A stretch of 64,000 nt of DNA from Herminiimonas contaminans (lineage in GTDB: Bacteria > Pseudomonadota > Gammaproteobacteria > Burkholderiales > Burkholderiaceae_D). Numbering within the stretch: position 1 is the first letter of the stretch; every line of letters starts with the position of its first letter. The stretch is taken from NCBI RefSeq assembly GCF_015645465.1, contig NZ_JADOEL010000002.1, positions 186,001 through 250,000 of the forward strand. Direction: 5' to 3'. The position numbers and the translations under genes were made by a program. Below are positions 27,184 to 36,948 of the stretch, one piece after another. The notes below the pieces were generated by a model. It saw only the letters and a list, made by a program, of their open reading frames with translations. It made no database searches and had not been told where the DNA came from.

Positions 27184-27230
27184 TAAATTGATGTATAGTG
27201 AAAACCAACCATAGATCGCATATAACGCCC

Positions 27231-28871
27231 ATGCGCACGACCCTTACCGCTACTGCCGCCTTCCAGGCGCTGCAACAGCACCATACAGAAAACAAAGACC
27301 GACAGGTTCGTCATTTATTTGCGCAAGATCCTGCCCGTTTCAGCAAATTATCCGCCGAAGGCGCTGGCCTGTTCCTCGACTATTCAAAAAATATAGTCGA
27401 TGACAAAACCATGACATTGCTGTACGCATTGGCGCGCGAAACACAGGTCGAAGCACAGCGCGATGCCATGTTTGCCGGCCAGGAAGTCAATCGTACCGAA
27501 CACCGCGCCGTCCTGCACACTGCCCTGCGCAAGCCGCGCAATGAGAAGCTGGTACTGGGACAGCAAGACCTTGTGCCCGAGGTACACGCCGTGCTGGACC
27601 GCATGGGCGTTTTCAGCGAACGCGTCCGCTCTGGCGCATGGCGCGGTTACGACGACCGTGAGATTACAGATGTCGTCAATATCGGCATAGGCGGCTCCTA
27701 CCTCGGTCCGAAGATGACTTGCCAGGCACTGCGCTCCTTTGCCCATCCACGCCTGAACACACACTTTGTCTCGAACGTGGATGGTCACGATCTCGACGCC
27801 TTGCTTACCCGCATCAACCCTGCCACGACCCTGTTCATCATTGCTTCCAAAGGTTTTAATACTGCCGAAACCATGATGAATGCACAGTCGGCACGCGCAT
27901 GGTTCCTGCGTCACGCGAAGGAAAGCGATTTAAGCAAACACTTCGTCGCCGTCTCTACCCATCTCGATGCGGTACAGGCTTTCGGCATAGCGCCGGAGAA
28001 TATGTTCCCGTTCTGGGATTGGGTTGGCGGTCGCTACTCGGTATGGTCGGCCATCGGTCTGGCACTCATGCTGTCGATCGGACCGGAATGCTTCAGGGAA
28101 TTCCTCGCTGGTGCGCATGCGATGGATCAGCACTTCCAGCAAGTACCACTGGAAGAAAACCTGCCTGTCATCCTCGCGCTGATCGGTATCTGGAACCGTA
28201 ACATCCTCGGCAGCAGCTCGATTTCGATTGCGCCTTACCATCAGGACTTGCGCCTGTTCCCCGGCTATCTGCAGCAGCTGGAAATGGAAAGCAATGGCAA
28301 GAGCGTGCAAGTCGATGGCTCCAAAACCAGCACCACGACCTGCCCTATCATCTGGGGCGACGTCGGCACCAACGGCCAGCACGCCTACTTCCAGTTATTG
28401 CATCAGGGTACTGACGTCATGGCAGTCGATTTCATTGCTGCGCTGAAGCCTACCCATTCCATGCAACAGCACCAGGTGCAGTTGCTGGCAAATTGCTTCG
28501 CACAATCCGAAGCCTTCATGCGCGGCAAAAATGCCGACGAGGTACGCGCCGATATGCAGGCACAAGGTTTGCCGGAAGCTGAAATTCAAAAGCTATTGCC
28601 GCATCGCATCTTCCCTGGCAATCGCCCGAGCAATACCATCCTGATGGAAACCCTGAATCCGCACGCACTGGGCGCATTGATTGCACTGTATGAACACAAG
28701 GTGTTTGTACAAGGCGCGATCTGGGGCATTAACAGTTTCGATCAATGGGGCGTAGAGTTGGGCAAGATACTAGCAAAAAACATCGCAGCCGAACTCAGCG
28801 ATAAAGCCAAACCAGAGCAACATGACAGCTCGACCAATGGCCTGATCGCACGTGCCAAGGCTGCACTCTAA
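27231..28871 (+). CDS. pgi: Glucose-6-phosphate isomerase
   Basis: Interconverts glucose-6-phosphate and fructose-6-phosphate. 546 residues from ATG 27231, matching E. coli Pgi (549); in-frame ATG 27198 would add 11 residues. Neither has a clear ribosome site. Motifs: NIGIGGSYLGPKM near 153-165, FWDWVGGRYSVWSAIGL near 259-275, GNRPSNTILM and ALYEHKVFVQGAIWGINSFDQWG near 485-507 with the active-site Lys. Followed 48 bases later by zwf; likely first gene of pgi-zwf-hexR-tal. Confidence 0.97.
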   Translation: MRTTLTATAAFQALQQHHTENKDRQVRHLFAQDPARFSKLSAEGAGLFLDYSKNIVDDKTMTLLYALARETQVEAQRDAMFAGQEVNRTEHRAVLHTALRKPRNEKLVLGQQDLVPEVHAVLDRMGVFSERVRSGAWRGYDDREITDVVNIGIGGSYLGPKMTCQALRSFAHPRLNTHFVSNVDGHDLDALLTRINPATTLFIIASKGFNTAETMMNAQSARAWFLRHAKESDLSKHFVAVSTHLDAVQAFGIAPENMFPFWDWVGGRYSVWSAIGLALMLSIGPECFREFLAGAHAMDQHFQQVPLEENLPVILALIGIWNRNILGSSSISIAPYHQDLRLFPGYLQQLEMESNGKSVQVDGSKTSTTTCPIIWGDVGTNGQHAYFQLLHQGTDVMAVDFIAALKPTHSMQQHQVQLLANCFAQSEAFMRGKNADEVRADMQAQGLPEAEIQKLLPHRIFPGNRPSNTILMETLNPHALGALIALYEHKVFVQGAIWGINSFDQWGVELGKILAKNIAAELSDKAKPEQHDSSTNGLIARAKAAL

Positions 28872-28919
28872 AAACAATAACGTTCTGACGAACACTTACT
28901 TACATTAAAACCCTTCATC

Positions 28920-30389
28920 ATGGCTCTTACCGATTTTGATCTTGTCTTGTTTGGCGGCGGCGGCGACCTGTCGATGCGCAAACTGATTCCTGCGCTGTAT
29001 GCACGTGACCGCGCCGGGGATTTGCCTGCCACGGCCCAGATCATCTGCGTCGGGCGCAACGAGCGCAGCACAGCCGAGTTCATCGAGACCGTGAATGAGA
29101 ACGCCAAATCACACATCAACGAAAAGACCTTCAGCCAGGCCGTGTGGGACAAGTTTTGCGCCCGTATCAAATACGTCGCGCTGGACGCCAGCGATGCCAA
29201 CACCTATCAGCCGCTGAATGACGCCTTGCGCGACAGCAGCAGCGTGACCCGCGTGTTTTACCTGGCGACGCCGCCTACCCTGTTTGCCAGCATTTGCCAC
29301 AACCTGTCGGCACGCGGCCTCGCAACAGAACAAACCCGCGTCGTGCTGGAAAAGCCGCTGGGTCGTGATCTCGCCAGCGCGAAACAGATCAATCAGGAAG
29401 TCAGCCAGGTCTTCAAGGAATCGCAGATCTACCGTATCGACCATTACCTCGGCAAAGAGGCGGTGCAAAACTTGCTGGCACTGCGTTTTGGCAATGTGCT
29501 GTTTGAACCGTTGTGGCGTCGTGAATGGATTTCCGACGTACAGATCACGATTGCGGAAGAAATCGGTGTCGGCAACCGCATGGGTTACTACGAAACCTCC
29601 GGTGCGCTGCGCGATATGATGCAGAACCATTTGCTGCAACTGCTGTGTATTGTGGCGATGGAGCCACCACTGTCGGTGACACCGGATGCTGTGCGCGATG
29701 AAAAGCTGAAAGTATTGCGCTCGCTGAAACCTTTCACACAAAACACCCTGGCCAAGAATGTCGTGCGCGGCCAATACCGCGCCGGTCACGTCAATGGCGT
29801 CGCGGTACCGGCGTATCGCCAGGAAAAAACTGCCGACCCTGATTCCAATACCGAAACCTTCGTCGCCGTCAAAGCAGAGATCGATACCTGGCGCTGGGCT
29901 GGCGTGCCCTTCTACCTGCGTACCGGCAAGCGCATGGCTGACCAATTGGCAGAAATCGTGGTGCGTTTCAAATCGATCCCGCATTCGATCTTTGCGCAAT
30001 CGACCAGCAGCTTCCAGCCGAACTGCCTGGTCATCCGCCTGCAACCGGACGATGGCCTGCAACTCAACCTGATGGCGAAAACACCGGGCGATGGCATGCG
30101 CCTGAAACCGGTCGAACTGGAACTCGACTTTGCAGAAACCTTCAAGGCACCACGCATGGACGCCTATGAACGCCTGCTGCTGGACGTCTTGCGCGGCCAG
30201 CTGACTCTGTTTATGCGCAGCGATGAACTCGAAGCTGCCTGGGAGTGGGTAGAACCGGTACTGCGTTACTGGGAACAGGAAGGCAATGAACCGCTGCCGT
30301 ACGCATCCGGTACCTGGGGTCCAGCCGCATCCAGCTCGCTGATCGGGCGCGACGGCCTGCAATGGCGCGAAGAAGCCCTGCCGGAATAA
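28920..30389 (+). CDS. zwf: Glucose-6-phosphate 1-dehydrogenase
   Basis: Oxidises glucose-6-phosphate to 6-phosphogluconolactone with NADP (or NAD) reduction. 489 residues. The dinucleotide motif reads FGGGGDLSMRKLIPALY (11-27) and the substrate signature RIDHYLGKE is at about 173-181 (H175). EKPLGRDL lies before it. It feeds both the Entner-Doudoroff genes on the other side of the control region and the pentose phosphate route. No pgl (lactonase) is encoded between it and hexR, although that is a common arrangement. Confidence 0.97.
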   Translation: MALTDFDLVLFGGGGDLSMRKLIPALYARDRAGDLPATAQIICVGRNERSTAEFIETVNENAKSHINEKTFSQAVWDKFCARIKYVALDASDANTYQPLNDALRDSSSVTRVFYLATPPTLFASICHNLSARGLATEQTRVVLEKPLGRDLASAKQINQEVSQVFKESQIYRIDHYLGKEAVQNLLALRFGNVLFEPLWRREWISDVQITIAEEIGVGNRMGYYETSGALRDMMQNHLLQLLCIVAMEPPLSVTPDAVRDEKLKVLRSLKPFTQNTLAKNVVRGQYRAGHVNGVAVPAYRQEKTADPDSNTETFVAVKAEIDTWRWAGVPFYLRTGKRMADQLAEIVVRFKSIPHSIFAQSTSSFQPNCLVIRLQPDDGLQLNLMAKTPGDGMRLKPVELELDFAETFKAPRMDAYERLLLDVLRGQLTLFMRSDELEAAWEWVEPVLRYWEQEGNEPLPYASGTWGPAASSSLIGRDGLQWREEALPE

Positions 30390-30404
30390 GCGGAATACAC
30401 CGGC

Positions 30405-31262
30405 ATGCTGCTCGATTCCATACGCACGCAATACGACTCGCTTTCCAAATCGGAAAAGAAAGTCGCACTGGCCGTACTGGAACAGCCTGAACTGGCGATC
30501 GCAGAAAACATCACTGCACTGGCGAAAAAAGCCGATGTCTCGGAGCCGACCGTGGTGCGCTTTTGCCGCGCCATCGGTTTCGACGGCTGGCAAGCCTTCA
30601 AACTCAAACTGGCGCAGGGCCTGGCGCTGTCTACTGGTGATGGCGCATCGCCAGTGCTGGACGACATGGCGGCCGACCTGGTTGATAAAGTCTGCAACCG
30701 CTCCATCAACACCCTGCTCGACCTGCGCAACAGCCTGGATGCGAATGCGATAGAACAGGCTTTGCAGGTGCTGGGACGTGCCAACACCATAGAATTTTAC
30801 GGCCAGGGAACGTCCGGTATCATCGCTGCCGATGCCCAGCATAAATTCTTCCGCTCCGGTGTACCTACCGTCGCCTACTCGGACCCGCACATACACAGCA
30901 TCGCTGCGTCCCTGCTGAAGAAAGGTGACGTCGTGGTCGCCATCTCGCAACGCGGCAACAGCGTATCGCTGCTGCGCAGCGTGCAACTGGCGCGCAGCTC
31001 AGGCGCGGCTATCGTCGTGCTGGCACCCAGCGGCACACCGCTGGCCGAACTGGCGACAGTACTGATTCCTATCGACTTGCACTTCCATACCGACCCATAC
31101 ACACCGATCTCGGCCCGCCTCGCGCATCTGGTCGTCATCGACATCCTGGCGGTCGGCCTGGCGCTGCGCCTCAGTCCCGAACGCCGTAAAAAAATGCTCC
31201 ATGCGCAAAAGGCCTTGCAGAAATTCGACCTGCAATTCGACTCCTTCCTGCAAGCGCCGTGA
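30405..31262 (+). CDS. hexR: HexR, RpiR-family regulator of central carbon genes
   Basis: 285 residues. N-terminal RpiR-type helix-turn-helix (about 1-75) with SEPTVVRFCRAIGFDGWQAFKLKLA, then a SIS sugar-phosphate-binding domain (about 120-255) with FYGQGTSGIIAADAQHKFFRSG and AISQRGNSVSLLRSV. HexR binds KDPG and represses edd, zwf and related genes in Pseudomonas; the same role is inferred here because it sits right after zwf and HexR-like sites precede both arms of the locus. It starts 15 bases after zwf. Confidence 0.92.
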   Translation: MLLDSIRTQYDSLSKSEKKVALAVLEQPELAIAENITALAKKADVSEPTVVRFCRAIGFDGWQAFKLKLAQGLALSTGDGASPVLDDMAADLVDKVCNRSINTLLDLRNSLDANAIEQALQVLGRANTIEFYGQGTSGIIAADAQHKFFRSGVPTVAYSDPHIHSIAASLLKKGDVVVAISQRGNSVSLLRSVQLARSSGAAIVVLAPSGTPLAELATVLIPIDLHFHTDPYTPISARLAHLVVIDILAVGLALRLSPERRKKMLHAQKALQKFDLQFDSFLQAP

Positions 31263-31353
31263 GATTTGCCTGCTCAGCTGGCAGCAAAAATGGCGAAACA
31301 TTGCGTACAATAAGCTTGTCTATACCTCCCCTTACAGCCAACGTTAGCGTGCC

Positions 31354-32289
31354 ATGAACCAACTCGAACAACTGAAGCAATACACCACCATAGTTGCCGA
31401 CACAGGCGACTTCCAGTCGATCAAGGCTTTTGCACCACAAGATGCAACGACCAATCCTTCGCTGATCCTGAAGGCTGTACAGAAGGATGAGTACCGTCCC
31501 ATCATGGAAAAGGTCGCGCGCGACCACGCGGGCAAAAGCACCAATGAAATCGTCGATCACTTGCTGGTCGCCTTCGGCCAGGAAATCCTGAAAGTCATTC
31601 CTGGTCGTGTTTCCACCGAAACCGATGCGCGCCTGTCTTTCGACACTGAAGGCTCGATTGAAAAAGGCCGCACCCTGATCCGCCTGTACGAAGCAGCGGG
31701 TATCTCGCGTGACCGCGTCCTGATCAAGATCGCATCGACCTGGGAAGGCATACGTGCTGCGCAGGTGCTGGAAAAAGAAGGCATACACTGCAACCTCACC
31801 TTGCTGTTCTCGCTGCCGCAAGCCATCGCCTGCGCCGATGCACGCGTGCAACTGATCTCGCCTTTCGTCGGCCGCATCTACGACTGGTACAAAAAATCGA
31901 CCGGTACCGACTACACCGGCGCAGATGATCCGGGCGTGCAATCGGTCAAGCGCATCTACACCTACTATCGCAAATTCGATTACGCGACCGAAGTCATGGG
32001 TGCCAGCTTCCGTAACACCTCACAAATCATCGAGCTGGCTGGTTGCGACTTGCTGACCATCAGCCCGGAACTCTTGCAGAAGTTGGCTGAAACCGACGCC
32101 CCACTGACACGCAAGCTGGTACCGGCAGAAGCGAAGAATGCAGACATCGTCAAACTCACGCTGGATGAAAAAACCTTCCGCAGCCTGTTGAATGACGATG
32201 CAATGGCAACCGAGAAACTGGCAGAAGGCATACGTGCATTCTGCGTCGATGCAGTCAAACTCGACAAGTTGATTGAATCAGTAAAGTAA
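31354..32289 (+). CDS. tal: Transaldolase (TalB type)
   Basis: Moves a dihydroxyacetone unit between sugar phosphates in the non-oxidative pentose phosphate pathway. 311 residues. The Schiff-base Lys is in VLIKIASTW (K125), with [10 protein letters not shown] near 32-41 and [16 protein letters not shown] near 149-164. It begins 91 bases after hexR and ends in a 13-base hairpin, so it is probably the last gene of pgi-zwf-hexR-tal, possibly with an own promoter in the gap. Confidence 0.96.
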   Translation: MNQLEQLKQYTTIVADTGDFQSIKAFAPQDATTNPSLILKAVQKDEYRPIMEKVARDHAGKSTNEIVDHLLVAFGQEILKVIPGRVSTETDARLSFDTEGSIEKGRTLIRLYEAAGISRDRVLIKIASTWEGIRAAQVLEKEGIHCNLTLLFSLPQAIACADARVQLISPFVGRIYDWYKKSTGTDYTGADDPGVQSVKRIYTYYRKFDYATEVMGASFRNTSQIIELAGCDLLTISPELLQKLAETDAPLTRKLVPAEAKNADIVKLTLDEKTFRSLLNDDAMATEKLAEGIRAFCVDAVKLDKLIESVK

Positions 32290-32326
32290 ATCGGCGCTGC
32301 TCCGTTCGGACCAGCTGATTTTCAAG

Positions 32327-32356
32327 CAAAAGGGCAAGGGCAACCTTGCCCTTTTG
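32327..32356. terminator. Strong hairpin after tal
   Basis: CAAAAGGGCAAGG (32327-32339) and CCTTGCCCTTTTG (32344-32356) form a perfect 13-base stem with a GCAA tetraloop. The stem's own AAAA and TTTT ends let it work in both directions, for tal and for the convergent AraC gene that ends 7 bases later. Confidence 0.88.
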
Positions 32357-32362
32357 CGTTGC

Positions 32363-32884
32363 TTACGCAGCTACAGCATTCAATGCGAGCGTCGGTATGT
32401 AATCCGTTGCGGACTGACTGAGTTTATTCAGCCTGCGCCACTCTTGCGGCGAAACACCATGAACGGAATTGAAAACCCGGGTGAAATGCGACTGGTCGCA
32501 AAATCCATGCATGTAAGCGATGTCAGTGAGATGCAGGTCTGACAGCAACATGCTGCTGCAAGCCGTCGTAATACGTCGTTGCAAAATATAGATACGCGGC
32601 GAAACGCCCAAGCTTTGCTTAAAGATGCGTGAAAAGTGACTCACGCTTAATTCCAGTGCAGCGGCCAGATCCATGGTGCGGATACGCGTCGCCATGCACT
32701 CGTCTATATACGCATTCAGACGCTGGATTTGCCAGGCAGCAAGGACGTTCTTTCCGGCCTGCTCTGGCTTACTGCTCTCTTCCTGAAAAGAGATGTCGAT
32801 AATATTGAGTGCAGATGCTGCTGTCTGCCCAGGTTTGCGTGCGGGATAGCTATGCGGCGGGCGGCGCAGTGGGAGGGTATGCAC
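32363..32884 (-). CDS. Short AraC-family regulator
   Basis: 173 residues, essentially a DNA-binding domain with a 50-residue lead. The two helix-turn-helix motifs are visible: MDLAAALELSVSHFSRIFKQSLGVSPRIYI near 71-100 and LTDIAYMHGFCDQSHFTRVFNSVHGVSPQEWRR near 119-150. No ligand domain, so it may be controlled by its level only. Upstream lies the response-regulator gene, also on the minus strand but 120 bases away. Target unknown. Confidence 0.88.
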   Translation of the reverse strand: MHTLPLRRPPHSYPARKPGQTAASALNIIDISFQEESSKPEQAGKNVLAAWQIQRLNAYIDECMATRIRTMDLAAALELSVSHFSRIFKQSLGVSPRIYILQRRITTACSSMLLSDLHLTDIAYMHGFCDQSHFTRVFNSVHGVSPQEWRRLNKLSQSATDYIPTLALNAVAA

Positions 32885-33007
32885 GAGTTGGCTCCTGTTA
32901 ACATCACATCAAATACACAAGCAAGAATGATGCGTGCGTAAGCCCGTGTGCAACAGCCCCTGGCTGGGGGAAGTAAAACTACACTAAAGTGTGGTTTACG
33001 CGCCTGA

Positions 33008-33640
33008 CTACAACTCTATAAAGCCGCGCTCTATGCCTATGGTCACCGCATGCGTACGGTTGTTGGCACCGAGCTTGTCCATGATGCTGCGCAGATGGCC
33101 TTTGATCGTATCCTCCGTCAATACCAGTTCCTGCGCAATCTGCTTATTGCTCAGGCCTTGCGCGATCAGCTTCAGTACCTGGATTTCACGCGGGCTGAGG
33201 CAATCCTGCCCCATATACTCCATCAGTTCGGCAGATATTTCCGGCGGAAAATAACGCTGCCCTGCTGCCAGTGCGCGTATCGCATCACACAACTCCTTGC
33301 GCAAGGCACTCTTGAGCAAATAGCCCTGTGCACCAGCCTTGATCGCATGCAAGGCGCGTACATCACCGCGATAAGTCGTGAGTATTGCAATGCGCGCCTG
33401 CGGGAATTCGGCACGTATCATGCGCACCGCATCTATGCCATTCGCATTCGGCATTTGCAGGTCGATCAGCGTCACATCCGGCTGCAGCGTGCGAAACAGA
33501 ACCAGCGCCTCATTACCGTCCGCGGCTTCACCGACCAGCTCGATATCGCTTTGACTGCCGATCACCGCAGCGATCCCCTCCAGCATTAACGGATGGTCAT
33601 CCGCGACAAGTACACGTATGGTTTTATTTGCAGTCATCAC
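33008..33640 (-). CDS. NarL/LuxR-family response regulator
   Basis: 210 residues. The receiver domain opens with RVLVADDHPLML and its phosphorylation site is in VTLIDLQMP (D60). The C-terminal LuxR helix-turn-helix has LSPREIQVLKLIAQGLSNKQIAQELVL near 147-173. The start is GTG at 33640 overlapping the sensor-kinase TAG stop (TAGTG), or the ATG directly after it. Partner of the beta-propeller kinase encoded just upstream. Targets unknown; the nearby catabolic operon at 36.9-42.0 kb is a candidate. Confidence 0.92.
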   Translation of the reverse strand: MMTANKTIRVLVADDHPLMLEGIAAVIGSQSDIELVGEAADGNEALVLFRTLQPDVTLIDLQMPNANGIDAVRMIRAEFPQARIAILTTYRGDVRALHAIKAGAQGYLLKSALRKELCDAIRALAAGQRYFPPEISAELMEYMGQDCLSPREIQVLKLIAQGLSNKQIAQELVLTEDTIKGHLRSIMDKLGANNRTHAVTIGIERGFIEL

Positions 33641-36600
33641 TACTCACTTCCTGGTTTCTTGCGCCAGCTGATCCGGTTTAACCAGCAGCGCATGATATTG
33701 CGGTAAGCCAACCTGGCCGACATGCTGAGTACGATCTCGGTACCGGTATTCCGGATACTCTTGATATTCAGATTCGCACCTATCTTGTGCGCTCGTTCGT
33801 GCATGCCACGCAGGCCCCAATGATCCGGGCGCCCTTTAATGCTGATGTAGGCCTGGTCTATGCCGACGCCGTCGTCACTGATGGTCATGCGGAAGCCACG
33901 CAGCGTATATTCGATTTTTACCAGCACCTGCTGTGCCCGGGCATGGCGGAACGCATTATTAATTGCTTCATGCGCGATGCGGTAAATCTCGTCGCGCACA
34001 GTCGCACGCAATGGCAGTGGCGTGCCGATCACGGACAGATGAAAGGCAGCGCTGCCGTCATACGCCAGGCTGACGCCCAGGGCCCGTATGCAATCATGCA
34101 AATCACCTGTCACCACTTCATTGCGCAAATCGCGCACCCGGTCACGCCCTTCTATCAATACTTCGTCGGCACGGTCCAGTGCTTTTTCCAGGCCTATCCG
34201 GCCCGGATGATCAGCCGGTATCGATTGTGCCACCGCCTGGAAACGCAGGATCAATCCATAGACACTCTGTAATAAAGTATCGTGCAATTCACGCGCAATA
34301 CGTTCGCGCTCAGCATGCCGTTCTTCCATCCGCGTGCGCATGTGTTCGGCAGCACGACGCGCATTGATACGGTAAAAAATCCACAGCAACACAAAGATCG
34401 CCACGCCAGCAATCAACAGGAACAACGGTTGTTTGTAGAACACCTGCGGAATCGTGAAAGCAAACACCGCTTCCTGCGAACTGGGCAAACCATCCTTGTT
34501 GTAAGCCAATACGCGGAAACGATAATTGCCGGCCGCCAGCGCCGTATAGGTCGCCTCGCTCTGCCGTCCGGCGTCATGCCAGCCATGGTCGTAGCCATCG
34601 AGACGATAGCGGAATGACAAACTTTCCGGTGCCGACAAACTCAGTGCCGCATAGTCAATCACGATACGCTGCGCATTCGCTGCCAGTGTGGTCGCCGTGG
34701 TTTGCGCCAGATACGCACCATCCACGCTGACCGACTCGATGGTGACTTCAGGCACCGCATCATCCTGTCGTGGCCGCTGTGGATCTATCCACATCACGCC
34801 ATTGCTGGTGGAGAACCAAAGCAAGCCATCTTCGGCCCGCATCGCCGTTGGCAAAGGCAAGACCTGATAAGGATCATTCGCCAGTCCCCCCATCAGGTTA
34901 TAGGAGCGATAGCGTATCTGATATGCGGGATCGGCCAGCGCACGCTGCAACTCGCTACCAGTCAACTCGAATATCCCGGCCTTGGTATGTATCCAAAGAT
35001 CCTCGCTGCCCTCACGGGGCACGACCAGGATCGCGTAGATATTGTCGAACAAACCGTTGCCCGGCATCTGCACCGCATGGAAACGCTGATCCTGGATAAA
35101 GCCCAGTCCATGTTGACCTCCTATCCAGGTACGTCCCTGCTGCGGCGCAATCGCGGTGATATGGCCTATATTCAGGCCATCCGCCTTGCTCCACTGCTTT
35201 TCGCCGTTCGCATCGCGCATCACGACCAGATTGTCGCGATAACCAAACCATAGCCGTCCCTGCGTACCGGCGGCAGCCACCACCGGCATCAACTGACTGG
35301 CTACTGTCGTCGGCGCAGGCACCTGGCTCCATGCACCTGCATGCAGTTTGAACAGCCCCAGGCGATTAATCGCAACCCACAGATTCCCGTCTTCATCATG
35401 CACCATGGCGCGCACCGAAGAATCCGCGGGCGCACCAGTCGGCAAGTGCGCAGCAAAAACCAGGCGCTCTCCCTCCGAACGCCAGATACCACCCGGCCCC
35501 GCCATCCAAATGTGTCCGCTGCTATCACGGATAGCACTGGTGACGGGTGCAGGCATGGTCAGCGTATATAAATTGCCGCCCTGCACACGCATGGCCGGAC
35601 GATTACTGCTCCCGGCCCAGATACTGCCGTCCGCACCTGCAACCAATGCATAGTTCAATGCATCTATCGGAAAGTCGGATGGCATCAAGGTGCGCGGGCG
35701 AAAGCGATCCAGACCGGCGTTGGTGCCGACCCACACATTGCCATCACGATCTTCCAGCATGGGCCAGACGTAGTCGGAGCTCAAACCATCCTTGCTGGTA
35801 AAACGTTCGCGTGCCCCGGTCGCATAGACATCAGTCGGTGTCGCGACATATTTCAGGCCACGCCCCAGGGTACTGATCCACAAGGCACCGCTGCGATCAA
35901 ACAGCAAACCACTGGAAGTCGCACTACCTGCGCGGCTGATGAACAGCTTGCCTGCGGCCGACACGATCCTATGCAATTTCCCGCTATAACGTTCAGCGAT
36001 CCAGATGGAATCATCTGCGCTCTGTGCAATATTGCTGACACCTTCCACCGCGAGCCCGCTATCCATGAAAGCCTGCGCGCCCTCCGGCAAATAAAACAGC
36101 CGATACTCATTCACCGCCCACACGGTGCCGCTACGGTCTACGAATACAGTACGCGCCTTGCGGCCAGGGAATTTCAAATCTACGGCAACAGAGTGCCAGC
36201 GCTTGCCGTCGTAGCGTGCCAGCCCGTCTTCGGCAGCGGCCCAGATGACGCCTTTGCGATCGCGCGCCAGGCTATAGACCACACCGGCAGGCAGGGAGGC
36301 GTCGAAAGCAAAGCGATGCATCCCTTGGGGATTGATCAGCACCACGCCTCCGGCGCGCAAGCCCACCCATAAATCATCACCATCCGCCAGCAGCGCCGAG
36401 ACTATGCCCAGCGCCTTGCCATCCGGCGCTTCATAGCGGACGAAACGGGAACCGTCGAAACGGTACAAGGAGTCATTGGTACCCAGCCAGAGATAACCAT
36501 TGCGTGTCTGCGCGATCGCGCCGACCTGGCTGGGGCCGCCGTCAGCGGCCAGCCAGCGCCGGTGTTCCAGATGTTCCAGTGATGGAATACTCGCTGCCAG

Positions 36601-36750
36601 CAGTCTGCTGCTCGCCAGCAGCGCCAGCAAAACCAGACAGCCGCAAACAAGCGTGACCCGGCCTGGCCTGGCAGGCTTACATATCGTCGCTACCAGGGTA
36701 TGGAACACGTTCATGATGGTCGGATGGGATAAAACAGTCGCTGTCTGCAT
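33640..36750 (-). CDS. Sensor histidine kinase with beta-propeller sensor, Y_Y_Y domain and HisKA_3
   Basis: 1036 residues. An N-terminal membrane/signal segment (about 32-53) is followed by two-component-regulator propeller repeats of the form YLWLGTNDSLYRFDG, LWVGLRAGGVVL and VWVGTNAGLDRF (about 60-660). Then come a Y_Y_Y domain (about 665-750), one membrane segment (about 770-790) and a cytoplasmic HisKA_3 kinase with the phosphorylated His in ARELHDTLLQ (H823). HATPase motifs are EAINNAFRHA and DDGVGID. The sensing part is therefore periplasmic. No receiver is fused. The start could also be ATG 36714. Ligand unknown. Confidence 0.93.
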   Translation of the reverse strand: MQTATVLSHPTIMNVFHTLVATICKPARPGRVTLVCGCLVLLALLASSRLLAASIPSLEHLEHRRWLAADGGPSQVGAIAQTRNGYLWLGTNDSLYRFDGSRFVRYEAPDGKALGIVSALLADGDDLWVGLRAGGVVLINPQGMHRFAFDASLPAGVVYSLARDRKGVIWAAAEDGLARYDGKRWHSVAVDLKFPGRKARTVFVDRSGTVWAVNEYRLFYLPEGAQAFMDSGLAVEGVSNIAQSADDSIWIAERYSGKLHRIVSAAGKLFISRAGSATSSGLLFDRSGALWISTLGRGLKYVATPTDVYATGARERFTSKDGLSSDYVWPMLEDRDGNVWVGTNAGLDRFRPRTLMPSDFPIDALNYALVAGADGSIWAGSSNRPAMRVQGGNLYTLTMPAPVTSAIRDSSGHIWMAGPGGIWRSEGERLVFAAHLPTGAPADSSVRAMVHDEDGNLWVAINRLGLFKLHAGAWSQVPAPTTVASQLMPVVAAAGTQGRLWFGYRDNLVVMRDANGEKQWSKADGLNIGHITAIAPQQGRTWIGGQHGLGFIQDQRFHAVQMPGNGLFDNIYAILVVPREGSEDLWIHTKAGIFELTGSELQRALADPAYQIRYRSYNLMGGLANDPYQVLPLPTAMRAEDGLLWFSTSNGVMWIDPQRPRQDDAVPEVTIESVSVDGAYLAQTTATTLAANAQRIVIDYAALSLSAPESLSFRYRLDGYDHGWHDAGRQSEATYTALAAGNYRFRVLAYNKDGLPSSQEAVFAFTIPQVFYKQPLFLLIAGVAIFVLLWIFYRINARRAAEHMRTRMEERHAERERIARELHDTLLQSVYGLILRFQAVAQSIPADHPGRIGLEKALDRADEVLIEGRDRVRDLRNEVVTGDLHDCIRALGVSLAYDGSAAFHLSVIGTPLPLRATVRDEIYRIAHEAINNAFRHARAQQVLVKIEYTLRGFRMTISDDGVGIDQAYISIKGRPDHWGLRGMHERAHKIGANLNIKSIRNTGTEIVLSMSARLAYRNIMRCWLNRISWRKKPGSE

Positions 36751-36913
36751 GATACGACCAATTTACGACCAATTCCCGCTGCGATCAGCGACGGGAGCAT
36801 AGTCGTCGAGCGAGCAGTTTACTTGATACCGCAGCCATAGGTAGCCGGATAAAGATGGCAGGAGTAAGGCAGACACCGTCCATGCAGACGATGGCCTTAC
36901 GCATGCGATCTGC

Positions 36914-36939
36914 GCTTGCTGCACACCTGTGCAGCAAGC
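36914..36939. terminator. Perfect hairpin after the isochorismatase-fold gene
   Basis: GCTTGCTGCACA (36914-36925) and TGTGCAGCAAGC (36928-36939) pair over 12 bases with a 2-base loop, 10 bases after the gene's stop on the minus strand. No T-run is seen on either side. It may be a transcript-end stabiliser. Confidence 0.5.
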
Positions 36940-36948
36940 TTGCCGCTA

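Larger units (their letters stand above)
26903..27230. promoter_or_regulatory. Divergent control region between edd and pgi
   Basis: 328 bases without a gene. AT-rich, with HexR-like sites next to each start (26926-26942 and 27167-27183) and a weaker half-matching one at 27100-27116 (TTACAGGCTCACTACAA). A TATAGT hexamer at 27194-27199 could be the pgi -10. No small gene seen. Confidence 0.65.

Noticed and set aside
29109-30986. A 625-codon minus-strand frame opposite zwf and hexR
   Set aside because: It is the antisense shadow of two well recognised genes; its product is rich in His, Gln and Phe without domains.
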